DNA of 64,000 nt from an uncultured Nocardioides sp. (lineage in GTDB: Bacteria > Actinomycetota > Actinomycetes > Propionibacteriales > Nocardioidaceae): assembly GCF_947488025.1 (NCBI RefSeq), contig NZ_CANKYS010000001.1, positions 653,350 through 717,349 on the forward strand, in the 5' to 3' direction. The notes beneath the pieces are model-generated. The model had not been told where the DNA came from and did no database searches. It was given only the letters and a program-made list of their open reading frames with translations. Below are positions 1 through 8,415 of the stretch, piece after piece. Numbering within the stretch: position 1 is the stretch's first letter; each line of letters opens with the position of its first letter. The position numbers and the translations under genes were made by a program.

Positions 1-821
1 GAGCCGTCGGGCTGGTCCCAGCGCGGGGCGCCGTCGGGCAGCGCGGCGGCCTGCTCGGGGGTCAGGAACGGGTTGGTGAAGAACGAGCCCGCGCTCCAGG
101 TGTCGTGGTCGGCGTCGTCGAGGACCATCCCCTTGCCGCCCCTGAGGGCGAGCACGGCGTCGCGCACCGCCGCCAGCGGGGCCCGCTCGCCCGGCTGGAC
201 GCCGAGGTGGCGCGCCAGCTCGGCGTACGCCACCGGCTCGGACAGGTCGCCCTGCCGCAGCTGGAAGGTCACCTCGAGCACGACGTAGCGCCCGGGCTCG
301 GCCTTGAAGCGGCTGTGGCGGTAGCCGAAGGCGCAGTCCGCGGCGGCGAAGGTGCGCTGCGTGCGGTCGACGCGGTCCCACGTGCGGACCCGGGAGATGG
401 TCTGCGAGACGTCCTGGCCGTAGGCGCCGACGTTCTGGATCGGCGTCGAGCCGACGGCTCCGGGGATCCCGGACAGCGCCTCGATACCGGCCCACCCGTG
501 GGTGACGGCCCGCGCCACCAGCGCGTCCCAGTCCTCGCCTGCCGCCACCGTGAGCACCACGCCCCCGCACTGGGCGAGGGCGTCCACGTCGCAGGTGTCG
601 GTGTCGGCGTCGACGCCGGTGGTCGCGACCTGCACCACCCGGCCGTCGAAGCCCTCGTCGGCGACCACCAGGTTGGAGCCGCCGGACAGCAGCAGGACGG
701 GCGTGCCGGCAGCGTCGGCGTCGGCGACGGCGGCGACCAGCTCGCACTCGGTGGTGGCCCGCACCCACTCGCGGCCGGGACCACCCAGGCGCAGGGTGGT
801 GTGGTCGCGCAGGTCAGGCAC
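1..821 (-). CDS. murB: UDP-N-acetylmuramate dehydrogenase, 3' end cut by window edge
   Basis: Reduces UDP-GlcNAc-enolpyruvate to UDP-MurNAc with NADPH and FAD, a cytoplasmic step of peptidoglycan precursor synthesis. The 273 visible codons carry the FAD-binding GGSN (residues 47-50), the GIPGAVG stretch (118-124) with QNVGAYGQD after it, and AGSFFTNP (244-251), whose serine is the proton donor in the family. The last part of the protein runs off the window. The start is GTG at 821, giving MPDLRDHTTLRLGG, the usual MurB beginning, and it overlaps the hadB stop by 8 nt, so translation is probably coupled. The rpmG-hadAB-murB order is commonly seen in actinobacteria. Confidence 0.95.
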   Translation of the reverse strand, partial: MPDLRDHTTLRLGGPGREWVRATTECELVAAVADADAAGTPVLLLSGGSNLVVADEGFDGRVVQVATTGVDADTDTCDVDALAQCGGVVLTVAAGEDWDALVARAVTHGWAGIEALSGIPGAVGSTPIQNVGAYGQDVSQTISRVRTWDRVDRTQRTFAAADCAFGYRHSRFKAEPGRYVVLEVTFQLRQGDLSEPVAYAELARHLGVQPGERAPLAAVRDAVLALRGGKGMVLDDADHDTWSAGSFFTNPFLTPEQAAALPDGAPRWDQPDG

Positions 822-1218
822 GGACGGTGGCCTCGCGCACGACGGCCTTCGGCATGCCGAGCACCTTCTGGCCCTCGCAGGTCACCTCGAGCGCGAGGGT
901 GACGAGTCCGTCCGCCACCGACTTCACGGTGCCGCCGACGACGACCTCCGCACCGCCCTCGGCGGGTACGACGACGGGGCTGGTGAACTTCGCCCCGAGG
1001 TCGACGACCTCCGCGCCGCCGGTCCACTCCGCGACCGCGCGGCCGACCAGGGCGAGGGTGTACATGCCGTGCGCGATCACCCCGGGGAGGCCGACGCTGC
1101 GGGCGACGTCCTCGTCCTGGTGGATCGGGTTGTGGTCGCCGCTCGCGTCGGCGTAGGCGACGAGGTCGGCACGGGTGACCGTGAAGGTCCTGGTCCCGAG
1201 CACGTCCCCGGCGATCAC
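814..1218 (-). CDS. hadB: MaoC-family (3R)-hydroxyacyl-ACP dehydratase, HadB type
   Basis: A single hot-dog-fold dehydratase of 134 aa. The hydratase-2 motif is clear: AYADASGDHNPIH (residues 21-33) supplies the catalytic Asp28 and His33, followed by GLPGVIAHGM (43-52). In mycobacteria HadB is the catalytic subunit that pairs with HadA or HadC in fatty-acid synthase II; here the partner is the gene immediately upstream, which it overlaps by 4 nt (GTGA). The substrate in this organism is not shown by sequence. The GTG start at 1218 is fixed by the overlap. Confidence 0.85.
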   Translation of the reverse strand: MIAGDVLGTRTFTVTRADLVAYADASGDHNPIHQDEDVARSVGLPGVIAHGMYTLALVGRAVAEWTGGAEVVDLGAKFTSPVVVPAEGGAEVVVGGTVKSVADGLVTLALEVTCEGQKVLGMPKAVVREATVRA

Positions 1219-1628
1219 TGGCCCGCCTCCGACCCGGCGGAGTGGACGAGGGTGGCCTTGCCGGTGCAGACGACCGCTCCGGTGGCGTCGGTGATCTCGC
1301 TGGCCGTGGCGATGATGTCGGCACCGCCGATCTGCCGCAGACCGGTCACGGTGAGGGTCGCGGCGAGCTCGTCGCCGACGGCCAGCGGGCGGGCGTAGGC
1401 GAAGCGCTGCTCGCCGTGCACGATGCGGTGCAGGTCGATCGCCTCGGCGTCGAGGAAGGCCTGCATCGCGTCGAAGGCGAGCACGATCGGGAAGGTCGGC
1501 GGGACGGCGTCACCGGGCTCCCCCGGGTGGCCGACGGCAGCGGCGAAGGCGCTGACCCGCTCGGGGGTCACGGACAGGGGGGCCGGCGCGGGGAACTCAC
1601 GCCCCACCAGCGAGGGGTCGACGGGCAT
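1215..1628 (-). CDS. hadA: HadA-type MaoC-like dehydratase subunit
   Basis: A 137-aa N-terminal-type MaoC hot-dog protein. It has the family opening (VDPSLVGREFPAPAPLSVT) and HGEQRFAYARPLAVGDEL (residues 71-88), but it lacks the Asp/His hydratase motif that HadB carries. That fits the known HadA role as the substrate-holding, non-catalytic subunit of the heterodimer. ATG start at 1628. It lies upstream of hadB with a 4-nt overlap and is separated from rpmG by a terminator-like palindrome and a dispersed repeat, so hadA-hadB-murB probably has its own promoter. Confidence 0.85.
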   Translation of the reverse strand: MPVDPSLVGREFPAPAPLSVTPERVSAFAAAVGHPGEPGDAVPPTFPIVLAFDAMQAFLDAEAIDLHRIVHGEQRFAYARPLAVGDELAATLTVTGLRQIGGADIIATASEITDATGAVVCTGKATLVHSAGSEAGQ

Positions 1629-1678
1629 GTCACGACACTAGCCGGGCACGAGGGACGAGTGCGCGGCGTGGGGCGGGA

Positions 1679-1731
1679 GGTCGAGCAAGCGCGCGAGCGA
1701 GCTTGCGAGCTCGCGACCGCGCGTCGAAACC
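1679..1731 (-). repeat. Dispersed GGTTTCGAC-type imperfect palindromic repeat
   Basis: Read on the minus strand it begins GGTTTCGACGCG and ends TTGCTCGACC, with a centre rich in overlapping GCGAGC/GCTCGC words that can fold. It shares the 12-mer CGAGCTTGCGAG with the element between nuoF and nuoE (here 1698-1709). It also shares the GGTTTCGAC end with a short version inside fahA. It lies between rpmG and hadA. Confidence 0.6.
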
Positions 1732-1750
1732 AGGGCCTACAAACACGACA

Positions 1751-1774
1751 ACCCGTCCGAGTACTCGGACGGGT
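1751..1774 (-). terminator. Perfect 24-bp palindrome downstream of rpmG
   Basis: A perfect 12+12 inverted repeat (half-site ACCCGTCCGAGT) lies 21 nt after the rpmG stop. As RNA it gives a 10-bp stem with a GUAC loop. On the minus strand it is followed by TTGTCGTGTTTG, only mildly U-rich. It most likely ends the tRNA-Thr/tRNA-Met/rpmG transcript. Because it is perfectly symmetric, an operator role cannot be excluded. Confidence 0.65.
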
Positions 1775-1795
1775 CGGGTGTGACGAAGAACGGCG

Positions 1796-1966
1796 TCAGC
1801 GGGTCTCGCGGTGGATCGTGTGCCGGCGGTCGCGCGGGCAGAACTTCTTCAGCTCGATCCGGTCGGGGTCGTTGCGCCGGTTCTTCTTGGTGATGTAGTT
1901 GCGCTCCTTGCACTCCGTGCACGCGAGCGTGATCTTGGGGCGAACGTCAGAGCTCTTGCTGGCCAT
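1796..1966 (-). CDS. rpmG: 50S ribosomal protein L33
   Basis: A 56-aa protein starting [16 protein letters not shown], too short for most ORF filters. It matches the L33 pattern: [20 protein letters not shown], then [17 protein letters not shown] at the C-terminus. L33 is a small 50S protein near the E site. Zinc-binding L33 has two CxxC pairs; here the first (C16-C19) is intact but the second reads C-P-R-D, so the fourth ligand is Asp (see findings). It is preceded on the same strand by tRNA-Met and tRNA-Thr, as in other actinobacteria. Confidence 0.95.
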   Translation of the reverse strand: MASKSSDVRPKITLACTECKERNYITKKNRRNDPDRIELKKFCPRDRRHTIHRETR

Positions 1967-2015
1967 GAGGAGATCCTTGGGTTGCGGGTGGTGCGGAGGC
2001 TGCTGCGATTTCGGG

Positions 2016-2092
2016 TGGTAGCGGGGGCGGGACTCGAACCCGCGACACCACGATTATGAGCCGTGTGCTCTAACCACCTGAGCTACCCCGCC
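2016..2092 (-). tRNA. tRNA-Met (anticodon CAT), elongator-type
   Basis: A 77-nt cloverleaf on the minus strand including an encoded CCA at 2016-2018. The acceptor GGCGGGG pairs with CCCCGCT (G1-U72 wobble). The D-arm is GCTC/GAGC, the anticodon stem CACGG/TCGTG encloses loop CTCATAA, and the T-arm GCGGG/CCCGC encloses TTCGAGT. It lacks the C1-A72 mismatch and the three G-C pairs of initiator tRNA, so it is the elongator. A lysidine-modified tRNA-Ile(CAU) cannot be fully excluded, but tRNA-Met is the usual tRNA at this position. Confidence 0.93.
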
Positions 2093-2130
2093 GCGGAGGA
2101 AGGACCACCCCGGAGGGAGGACCGACCCAG

Positions 2131-2203
2131 AGCCCCTTTACGGAATCGAACCGTAGACCTTCTCCTTACCATGGAGACGCTCTGCCGACTGAGCTAAAGG
2201 GGC
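2131..2203 (-). tRNA. tRNA-Thr (anticodon GGT)
   Basis: A 73-nt cloverleaf on the minus strand. The acceptor GCCCCTT pairs with AAGGGGC, the D-arm is GCTC/GAGC, the anticodon stem TCTCC/GGAGA encloses ATGGTAA (anticodon GGT), and the T-arm TACGG/CCGTA encloses TTCGATT. The discriminator is T and CCA is not encoded (CTG follows). It lies 38 nt upstream of tRNA-Met and is probably co-transcribed with it and rpmG. Confidence 0.95.
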
Positions 2204-2249
2204 AACGACGGAGAACGATACACACGCCCCGCCACGATGAGAAATCGGC

Positions 2250-3668
2250 TCAGGCAACGCCCGGATCGGCGTGGATCCGGGGCCATCCGACGGCCTCCTC
2301 GAGCTCGTAGGCGAGCCCCAGGAGGCGTGCCTCGCGGCCCGCTCCGGCGCCCAGCATCATGCCGTGCGGCAGCCCGGCGGCGGTAGTGGCGAGGGGCAGC
2401 GAGATCGCCGGCTCACCGGTCGCGTTCTGCAGTGGCGTGAAGGCCACCCAGTCCATCAGCCGGCCCATGATCTCGTCGTAGTCCTGGTCGGGACGCAGGT
2501 GCCCGACGCGCGGCGTCTCGGTCGCGAGGGTCGGCGTCAGCGTGATGTCGTACGACGCCCGGTGCCGCGCGGCGAGACGCTGGGAGCCCCGCAGCACCGC
2601 GATCGAGAAGGGCTGCTTGTGCAGGTTGCGCGCCGCGTGGCGGGCCAGGCCGAGGGTCAGGTTGTCGAGCTTGGTCGGGTCCCAGGTGGGCCCGAAGTCC
2701 TTCTTGCCGCGGCGCGCGATGGCCAGGGCGAGCATCGACCAGAAGCGGACGAAGTGCTCGGGGAAGCTGTCCGGCACCGGGTTGTCGACCTCCTCGACGT
2801 GGTGGCCGAGCTGCTCGAGCAGCGCGGCGGTGCGCAGCGTCAGCTCGCGCACCTCGGGGCTGCAGGAGCGGCCGATGCCCTCGGTCACCACCGCGACGCG
2901 GAGCCGGGCCCGGCTGGGCCGGGTGATGTCGCCCACGGGAGCGAGGAGCGGGTTGCGCCACACCTTCTCGGCCTCGCGATAGAACGCGGCCGTGTCGCGG
3001 ACGCTCCGGGTGAGGACGCCGTCGGAGACGATCCGCACCGGCATGTCGCGCATCATCCGGTCCTGGGCGAGGCGACCGCGGGTGGGCTTGAGGCCGACGA
3101 GACCGTTGACCGCGGCCGGGATCCGGATCGACCCGCCGCCGTCGTTGGCGTGCGCGATGGGCACTGCCCCGGCCGCGACCAGGGCGGCGGAGCCGGCGGA
3201 CGAGGCGCCGGCGTAGTGGTCGGGGCTCCACGGCGAGCGCACCGGCCCGAGGCGCACGTGGTCGGCCGCCCCGGAGAAGCCGAACTCCGAGAGCTGGGTC
3301 TTCCCGAGCGGGATGAGCCCCGTGGCGAGGTACATCCGGGCGAAGTCGCCGTCGGCCTGCTGGGGCTGCGCGGTGAAGGCGTCGGAGCCGTGCTGGGTCG
3401 GCATGCCGGCCACGTCGACGTTGTCCTTGACGAACGTCGGCACGCCGGCGAACCAGCCGCCGCGCGGGTGGCGCGCCTCGGCGCGGGCGCGGTCGTAGGC
3501 GGCGTACGCCACCGCGCCGAGGGCGGCGTCGACCTGCTCGGTGCGGGTGATGGCGGCCTCGACGACCTCGGGCACGGACACCAGCCCGGAGCGCAGGGCC
3601 TCGACGAGGCCGGTGGCGTCGAGGTGGGCGAGGGCGTCGTCGGCGGAGAAGGCGTGCACGCGCGTCAT
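2250..3668 (-). CDS. Amidase (amidase-signature family)
   Basis: A 472-aa amidase-signature hydrolase. The Ser-cisSer-Lys triad is visible: Lys81 in FVKDNVDV, the serine pair in YAGASSAGSAA (residues 152-162) and nucleophile Ser180 in DGGGSIRIPA. The family hydrolyses amide bonds of diverse small substrates; the physiological substrate is not predictable here and no gatB/gatC neighbours suggest GatA. The start is ATG at 3668; the open frame continues upstream only as antisense of the glycosylase. The next gene upstream on the strand ends 42 nt before it, so a shared transcript is possible. Confidence 0.9.
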   Translation of the reverse strand: MTRVHAFSADDALAHLDATGLVEALRSGLVSVPEVVEAAITRTEQVDAALGAVAYAAYDRARAEARHPRGGWFAGVPTFVKDNVDVAGMPTQHGSDAFTAQPQQADGDFARMYLATGLIPLGKTQLSEFGFSGAADHVRLGPVRSPWSPDHYAGASSAGSAALVAAGAVPIAHANDGGGSIRIPAAVNGLVGLKPTRGRLAQDRMMRDMPVRIVSDGVLTRSVRDTAAFYREAEKVWRNPLLAPVGDITRPSRARLRVAVVTEGIGRSCSPEVRELTLRTAALLEQLGHHVEEVDNPVPDSFPEHFVRFWSMLALAIARRGKKDFGPTWDPTKLDNLTLGLARHAARNLHKQPFSIAVLRGSQRLAARHRASYDITLTPTLATETPRVGHLRPDQDYDEIMGRLMDWVAFTPLQNATGEPAISLPLATTAAGLPHGMMLGAGAGREARLLGLAYELEEAVGWPRIHADPGVA

Positions 3669-3709
3669 AGCGGGGCAGCCTACGGACTGCACCGGCGCGG
3701 CGGGAGGGA

Positions 3710-4264
3710 TCAGCGGTCGGCGCACCCGCGCCGGTGGCAGCCCTCGAGGTGGTCGTCGACGAGGCCGACGGCCTCCATCAGGGCGTACATGGTGGTGGGG
3801 CCGACGAAGGCGAAGCCGGCCTTCTTGAGCGCCTTGGACAGGGCGACCGACTCGGCCGAGGTGGTGGGCACGTCGGCCGTGGTGCGCGGCGGCGGACCTG
3901 GCTCGGGCCGGAAGGACCAGATGAACGCCTCCAGCCCGCCACGGTCGCGCAGGTCGACCGTCGCACGCGCGTTGGTGATCGCCGCGTCGACCTTGCGTCG
4001 GTTGCGGACGATGCCCGCGTCGGCCATCAGCCGTACGACGTCGCTGTCGTCGTAGGCGGCGACCGCGTCGGCGTCGAACCCGGCGAAGGCGGCGCGGAAG
4101 TTGTCGCGCTTGTCGAGGATCGTGCGCCACGACAGGCCGGACTGGAAGGCCTCGAGCGTCAGCCGCTCGAGGTGGGCGGCCTCGCCGTCGACGCGCAGGC
4201 CCCACTCGGTGTCGTGGTAGGCGAGGTTGACGGGGTCACCCGCCCCCCAGGGGCAGCGCGCCAC
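3710..4264 (-). CDS. tag: DNA-3-methyladenine glycosylase I
   Basis: Base-excision repair enzyme that removes 3-methyladenine from alkylated DNA. The 184-aa protein aligns with E. coli Tag almost residue for residue at key sites: Cys4 and His17 plus C-terminal His177 and Cys181 (CHRRGC) form the zinc snap, Tyr16 lies in the base pocket, and Glu38 and Trp46 are in LEAFQSGLSW. The GTG start at 4264 gives MARCPWGAGDP, matching the family's beginning. The stop of the upstream pirin gene is 32 nt away on the same strand. Confidence 0.93.
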   Translation of the reverse strand: MARCPWGAGDPVNLAYHDTEWGLRVDGEAAHLERLTLEAFQSGLSWRTILDKRDNFRAAFAGFDADAVAAYDDSDVVRLMADAGIVRNRRKVDAAITNARATVDLRDRGGLEAFIWSFRPEPGPPPRTTADVPTTSAESVALSKALKKAGFAFVGPTTMYALMEAVGLVDDHLEGCHRRGCADR

Positions 4265-4296
4265 CCCGTCAGGGCCGACGACGGGACCGGCGCCGC

Positions 4297-5244
4297 TCAG
4301 CGCCGCTCCTTGAGCCGCACGTTGGGCAGGACCGGGGCGGGGATGGGCGGCAGGTCGAGGTCGACCGTGCCGAAGCGGCCCGCGGACACCTCCCGGCCGT
4401 CGGCCACGACGTCGTCGGGGCCGCCACCTGCCGCGATCTGGTCCTGCCACTCCTGGCGGTAGCCGGCGATCTCGTCGTGGCTGCGGCCGATGAAGTTCCA
4501 CCACATCACGATGGGCTCGCCGAAGGGCGGCCCGCCGAGGAGGAGCAGCCGGGCCTCCTCCTGCGCGGTCAGGGTGACGGTGGTCCGCCCGTGCGGGAGG
4601 TGGGCGAGGTCGCTGGGTGCCAGCTCCTGGCCGTCGACGTCGACGGTGCCCACGTCGAGCAGGACGCCGTGCTCGAAGGTCGGGTCGACCTCCACCTCGA
4701 GGCTCCTGCCGGGGGCGAGCATGACCTCGGCCCCGAGGAGCGGGGTGTGCACGGCGACGGGCGAGCTCGCGCCGAGCAGCGAGCCGATGAAGACCCGGGC
4801 CTCCCACCCCGGCCCGCGGACCGGGTCGGGGGCGAAGTGCTCGAAGCGGGGCTCGACGTGACGACTGTCGTCGGGCAGCGCGATCCAGAGCTGGGCGCCG
4901 TGGAGCGTGGTGGTGCCGCGCGTGGAGACCTCGGTGTGGCTGATCCCGCGGCCGGCGGTCATCAGGTTGATCTCGCCGGGGCGCACGGTGGCCAGGCTGC
5001 CGACGGAGTCGCGGTGCTCGAGCTCGCCGTCGAAGAGCCAGCTCACGGTCTGCAGCCCGGTGTGCGGGTGGGCCGGGAGGACCATGCCGCCGGTCTCGTC
5101 CACCTCGTCGGGGCCGTAGTGGTCGATGAAGCACCAGGCGCCGATCAGGGACCGGTGGCGCTGCGGGAGCGTACGTCGTACGCGCATCGCACGCGGGCCC
5201 CCGAGCGGGACGTCACGCGGAGCGAGCACCTCGACATCGGTCAT
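4297..5244 (-). CDS. Pirin family protein
   Basis: A 315-aa bicupin of the pirin family. The N-terminal cupin keeps all four metal ligands: His59 and His61 in HPHTGLQT, and His103 and Glu105 in GRGISHTE. The C-terminal pirin domain includes FGEPIVMWWNFIGRS. Bacterial pirins are iron proteins, some with quercetinase activity and others acting as redox-linked partners of metabolic enzymes; which applies here is unknown. ATG start at 5244. The 134-nt gap to the divergent flavin oxidoreductase holds no other gene and must contain promoters for both. Confidence 0.9.
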   Translation of the reverse strand: MTDVEVLAPRDVPLGGPRAMRVRRTLPQRHRSLIGAWCFIDHYGPDEVDETGGMVLPAHPHTGLQTVSWLFDGELEHRDSVGSLATVRPGEINLMTAGRGISHTEVSTRGTTTLHGAQLWIALPDDSRHVEPRFEHFAPDPVRGPGWEARVFIGSLLGASSPVAVHTPLLGAEVMLAPGRSLEVEVDPTFEHGVLLDVGTVDVDGQELAPSDLAHLPHGRTTVTLTAQEEARLLLLGGPPFGEPIVMWWNFIGRSHDEIAGYRQEWQDQIAAGGGPDDVVADGREVSAGRFGTVDLDLPPIPAPVLPNVRLKERR

Positions 5245-5378
5245 CGACCGCCACGCTACCCCCAGGGGTGAACGAGCGCAGGTGGTCGCGTCCCCTGCGG
5301 CCCCGGGCCGACCGTGAACAGGGTCACGGTGGCCGCGGCGCCGGAACAACCGACCGGTCGCGACGGTTGGCGGCTGGC

Positions 5379-6473
5379 GTGCCCTTCCTCTTCGAGCCCC
5401 TGTCCCTCGGCGCCGTCCGCGCCGACAACCGCGTGCTGATGGCACCGCTGACCCGGATGCGCGCCTCGGTGCCGGGCGACGTGCCCAACGACCTGATGCG
5501 CGAGTACTACGTGCAGCGCGCCGGCGCCGGCCTGCTCATCTCCGAGGGCACCCAGATCAGCCCCGAGGGCAAGGGCTACATGGACACCCCCGGCATCCAC
5601 AGCGACGAGCAGGTCGCCGGCTGGCGCCGCATCACCGACGCCGTGCACGAGGCCGGCGGGCGGATCGCCGCGCAGCTGTGGCACGTGGGGCGGGTCTCGC
5701 ACGAGTCGTTCCACGACGGCGAGCTACCGGTCTCGGCGAGCGACGGGCCCTACCGCAACCGTACGACCGTGCGCGGCGAGGACGGCCGCCCGACCCGGGT
5801 CAGCTGCCCGGTCCCCCGGCCGCTCGGCCTCGACGAGATCCCCCGGCTGCTGGAGGACTACCGGCGCGCCACCGTCAACGCCCGCGAGGCCGGCTTCGAC
5901 CTCGTCGAGATCCACGGCGCCCACGGCTACCTGCTCCACCAGTTCCTCGCCGCGGACAGCAACCGGCGCACCGACGAGTACGGCGGCTCGCTCACCAACC
6001 GGGCACGACTGATGCTCGAGGTCACCGACGCCGTCGTCGACGCCTGGTCCGCCGATCGCGTCGCGATCCGGATCTCCCCGATCGGCTCGTTCAACGGCAC
6101 CGAGGACTCCGAGGGCGCCGAGGCGGGGTTGTACGTCGCCGGCGAGCTCGGCCGGCGCGACCTGGCCTTCCTGCACCTCTCCGAGCCGGACTGGGCCGGT
6201 GGCCCGGCGCTCGACGACGACTACCGCCGCGCCCTGCGCGCGGCCCACCCCGGCCCGATCGTCGGCGCGGGCAGCTACGACCTCGCCAAGGCCGAGCGTC
6301 TGCTCGGCGCCGGGCTGATCGACGCCGCGGCCTTCGGCCGGTCCTTCATCGCCAACCCCGACCTGCCGCGCCGGCTCGCGGAGGGGCTGCCGCTCAACCC
6401 GCCGCGGCCCGAGACGTTCTACGGCGGCGACGCCGAGGGCTACACCGACTACCCGGCGTACGGCGCGGCGTGA
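5379..6473 (+). CDS. Old Yellow Enzyme family alkene reductase (NADH:flavin oxidoreductase)
   Basis: An FMN-dependent ene-reductase of about 364 aa, single TIM barrel, with no fused iron-sulfur domain. The family core is HGAHGYLLHQFL (the two histidines bind the substrate carbonyl), followed by YGGSLTNRARL. The C-terminal FMN phosphate region reads AFGRSFIANPDLPRRL. It resembles NemA/OYE enzymes that reduce activated C=C bonds or nitro groups. The start is uncertain: GTG at 5379 gives MPFLFEPLSLG, and in-frame TTG at 5367 would add four residues. The gene is divergent from pirin; both have been linked to electrophile and redox stress, but no shared operator was identified. Confidence 0.9.
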   Translation: MPFLFEPLSLGAVRADNRVLMAPLTRMRASVPGDVPNDLMREYYVQRAGAGLLISEGTQISPEGKGYMDTPGIHSDEQVAGWRRITDAVHEAGGRIAAQLWHVGRVSHESFHDGELPVSASDGPYRNRTTVRGEDGRPTRVSCPVPRPLGLDEIPRLLEDYRRATVNAREAGFDLVEIHGAHGYLLHQFLAADSNRRTDEYGGSLTNRARLMLEVTDAVVDAWSADRVAIRISPIGSFNGTEDSEGAEAGLYVAGELGRRDLAFLHLSEPDWAGGPALDDDYRRALRAAHPGPIVGAGSYDLAKAERLLGAGLIDAAAFGRSFIANPDLPRRLAEGLPLNPPRPETFYGGDAEGYTDYPAYGAA

Positions 6474-6531
6474 CCCCCGGTCGATAACGGTTCGTGCCCG
6501 CACGGCACCGACGCCTAGGGTTCGACACGAG

Positions 6532-8415
6532 ATGCAGGACTACCCACCTCGGATCGCGACGTTCTTCACGGGCACGGACGCCGCACCCACGCCGGACCCC
6601 GACACCCGATCGCCGTTGGCGTTCCTGCGCTGGATCCTCGGCCAGCAGAAGGCCCTGATCGCCCTCTCGTCGCTCTGCTACGCGCTGTGGTTCCTCCCGA
6701 TGACGCTCGGGCCGTGGATCTTCGGTCGAGCCGTCGACGAGGGCATCGTCGGCGGGTCCGAGGCAGCGCTGCTGGGCTGGGCGGCGCTGCTGCTGGTCGT
6801 GGTCGTGATCGGCGGCGTGTTCGGCATCGTGTCGCACACGCTGGTCGTGCGCAGCTGGCTGGTCGCGCTCTACGGGGCCCTGGAGATGGTCACCCGCAAG
6901 GTGGCCCAGATGGGCCACGTGCTGCCGCGCCGCTCGCCCACCGGCGAGGTGCTCAGCGTGGCCTCGAGCGACTCCGACGAGTTCGGTGCGCTCAGTGAGA
7001 TCCTGGCGCGCACGGTGGGCCAGCTGGCGTCCTACCTCACCGTCGCCTTCATCGTGCTGACGATGTCGTGGCAGCTGGGGCTGCTGACCCTGGTGGCCGC
7101 ACCGGTCCTCGTGGGTGCGGCCCTGCCGCTGCTGCGCCCCCTGCACCGTCGCCAGCAGCTCGAGCGCTCCCGGACCTCCGACCTGACCTCCCTGGCGACC
7201 GACATCGTGGCCGGGCTGCGCATCCTGCGCGGCATCGGCGGCGAGCAGACCTTCGGTGCCAACTACGCCCGGCAGTCGCAGTCGGCCCGGCAGGCCGGCG
7301 TGGCCGCCGGCATCTGGCAGGCGGTCGTCGAGGCCGTCGGCGTGCTGCTCTCGGGCATCTTCCTCGTGGCGCTGGTGTGGCTCGGGACCCGGCAGGTGCA
7401 GGACGGCACCCTCAGCATCGGCCAGCTCATCACCTTCCTCGGCTACGGCCTCTTCATGGTGAGCCCGATCCGCACCTTCTTCGAGTTCGCCCAGAAGAGC
7501 ACCCGGTCGCTCGTCAGCGCCCGCAAGGCCGTCGCGATCTTCGACGAGCAGCCGCCGTGGCGCGACCCGGCCGAGCCGGTCGCCCTCGACGGCACCGCAC
7601 CGCTGCACGACGCGGCCAGCGGGCTCACCGTGCAACCGGGAGTGCTCACCGTGGTCGTCAGCGCGGTGCCCGAGCAGAGCGCTGCGCTGGCCGACCGGCT
7701 CGGGCGCTACCTGCCCGCCGACACCGAGCCCGTTCCCCTCGCGGAGGAGGACGGCACCAAGGGGCGCGCCGCCCGACGCTCGCGGGCCGAGCGGGCTGCC
7801 GAGCGCGCCCGGATCGCGGCGCTCGACGAGGAGCGGGCGCGCCGGGAGTGGGGCGTCACCCTCGGCGGGATCGACCTCTCCCACGCCCGCCTCGACGACG
7901 TACGCCGGCAGGTGCTGGTCAGCGACACCACCAGCCAGCTCTTCGCCGGCACGCTGCAGGACGCCGTGGACCCCCACGCGCGGCTGACGCGCGAGCAGGC
8001 CGAGGAGGCGCTGCGGATCGCCAGCGCCGAGGACGTCTACGACGCGCTGCCCGAGGGGTGGCAGGGCCAGCTCGACGAGCGCGGTCGTGGTCTGTCCGGC
8101 GGCCAGCGCCAGCGGGTGGTCCTGGCTCGCGCCCTGGCCGTCGACGCGCCGGTCCTCGTGCTGGTCGAGCCCACGTCCGCGGTGGACGCCCACACCGAGG
8201 CCCGCATCGCGGCCCGGGTCGCGGAGTCGCGCCGGGGCCGCACGACCGTGGTCACCACGGTCTCGCCGTTGTGGCTGCACCACGCCGACCGGGTCGCGCT
8301 GCTGCACGACGGCACCGTGGTCGCCGAGGGTCGCCACGCCGACCTGCTGGCCGACGACGAGGCCTACCGGCGCGTGGTCACCCGCGAGCTCGACGAGGAG
8401 GAGATCGTCCGATGA
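6532..8415 (+). CDS. ABC exporter subunit A, TM plus degenerate nucleotide-binding domain
   Basis: A 627-aa half-transporter with a type IV transmembrane domain (six helices, about residues 25-310) followed by a nucleotide-binding domain. The NBD is unusual. Where Walker A should be (around residue 366, GVLTVVVSAVPEQS) there is no GxxGxGKS. The signature LSGGQRQR (521-528) is perfect. Walker B reads VLVLVEPTSAVD, with the Mg-binding Asp replaced by Val, and the H-loop position reads TTVSPLW without His. It therefore cannot form its own ATP site but can supply LSGGQ to a partner. It overlaps the next gene by 4 nt (ATGA). The substrate is unknown. Confidence 0.9.
   Translation: MQDYPPRIATFFTGTDAAPTPDPDTRSPLAFLRWILGQQKALIALSSLCYALWFLPMTLGPWIFGRAVDEGIVGGSEAALLGWAALLLVVVVIGGVFGIVSHTLVVRSWLVALYGALEMVTRKVAQMGHVLPRRSPTGEVLSVASSDSDEFGALSEILARTVGQLASYLTVAFIVLTMSWQLGLLTLVAAPVLVGAALPLLRPLHRRQQLERSRTSDLTSLATDIVAGLRILRGIGGEQTFGANYARQSQSARQAGVAAGIWQAVVEAVGVLLSGIFLVALVWLGTRQVQDGTLSIGQLITFLGYGLFMVSPIRTFFEFAQKSTRSLVSARKAVAIFDEQPPWRDPAEPVALDGTAPLHDAASGLTVQPGVLTVVVSAVPEQSAALADRLGRYLPADTEPVPLAEEDGTKGRAARRSRAERAAERARIAALDEERARREWGVTLGGIDLSHARLDDVRRQVLVSDTTSQLFAGTLQDAVDPHARLTREQAEEALRIASAEDVYDALPEGWQGQLDERGRGLSGGQRQRVVLARALAVDAPVLVLVEPTSAVDAHTEARIAARVAESRRGRTTVVTTVSPLWLHHADRVALLHDGTVVAEGRHADLLADDEAYRRVVTRELDEEEIVR

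Noticed and set aside
1679..1731. Small RNA gene between rpmG and hadA
   Set aside because: The palindromic segment matches a dispersed repeat type found elsewhere in the window, and no promoter or terminator pairing was seen.
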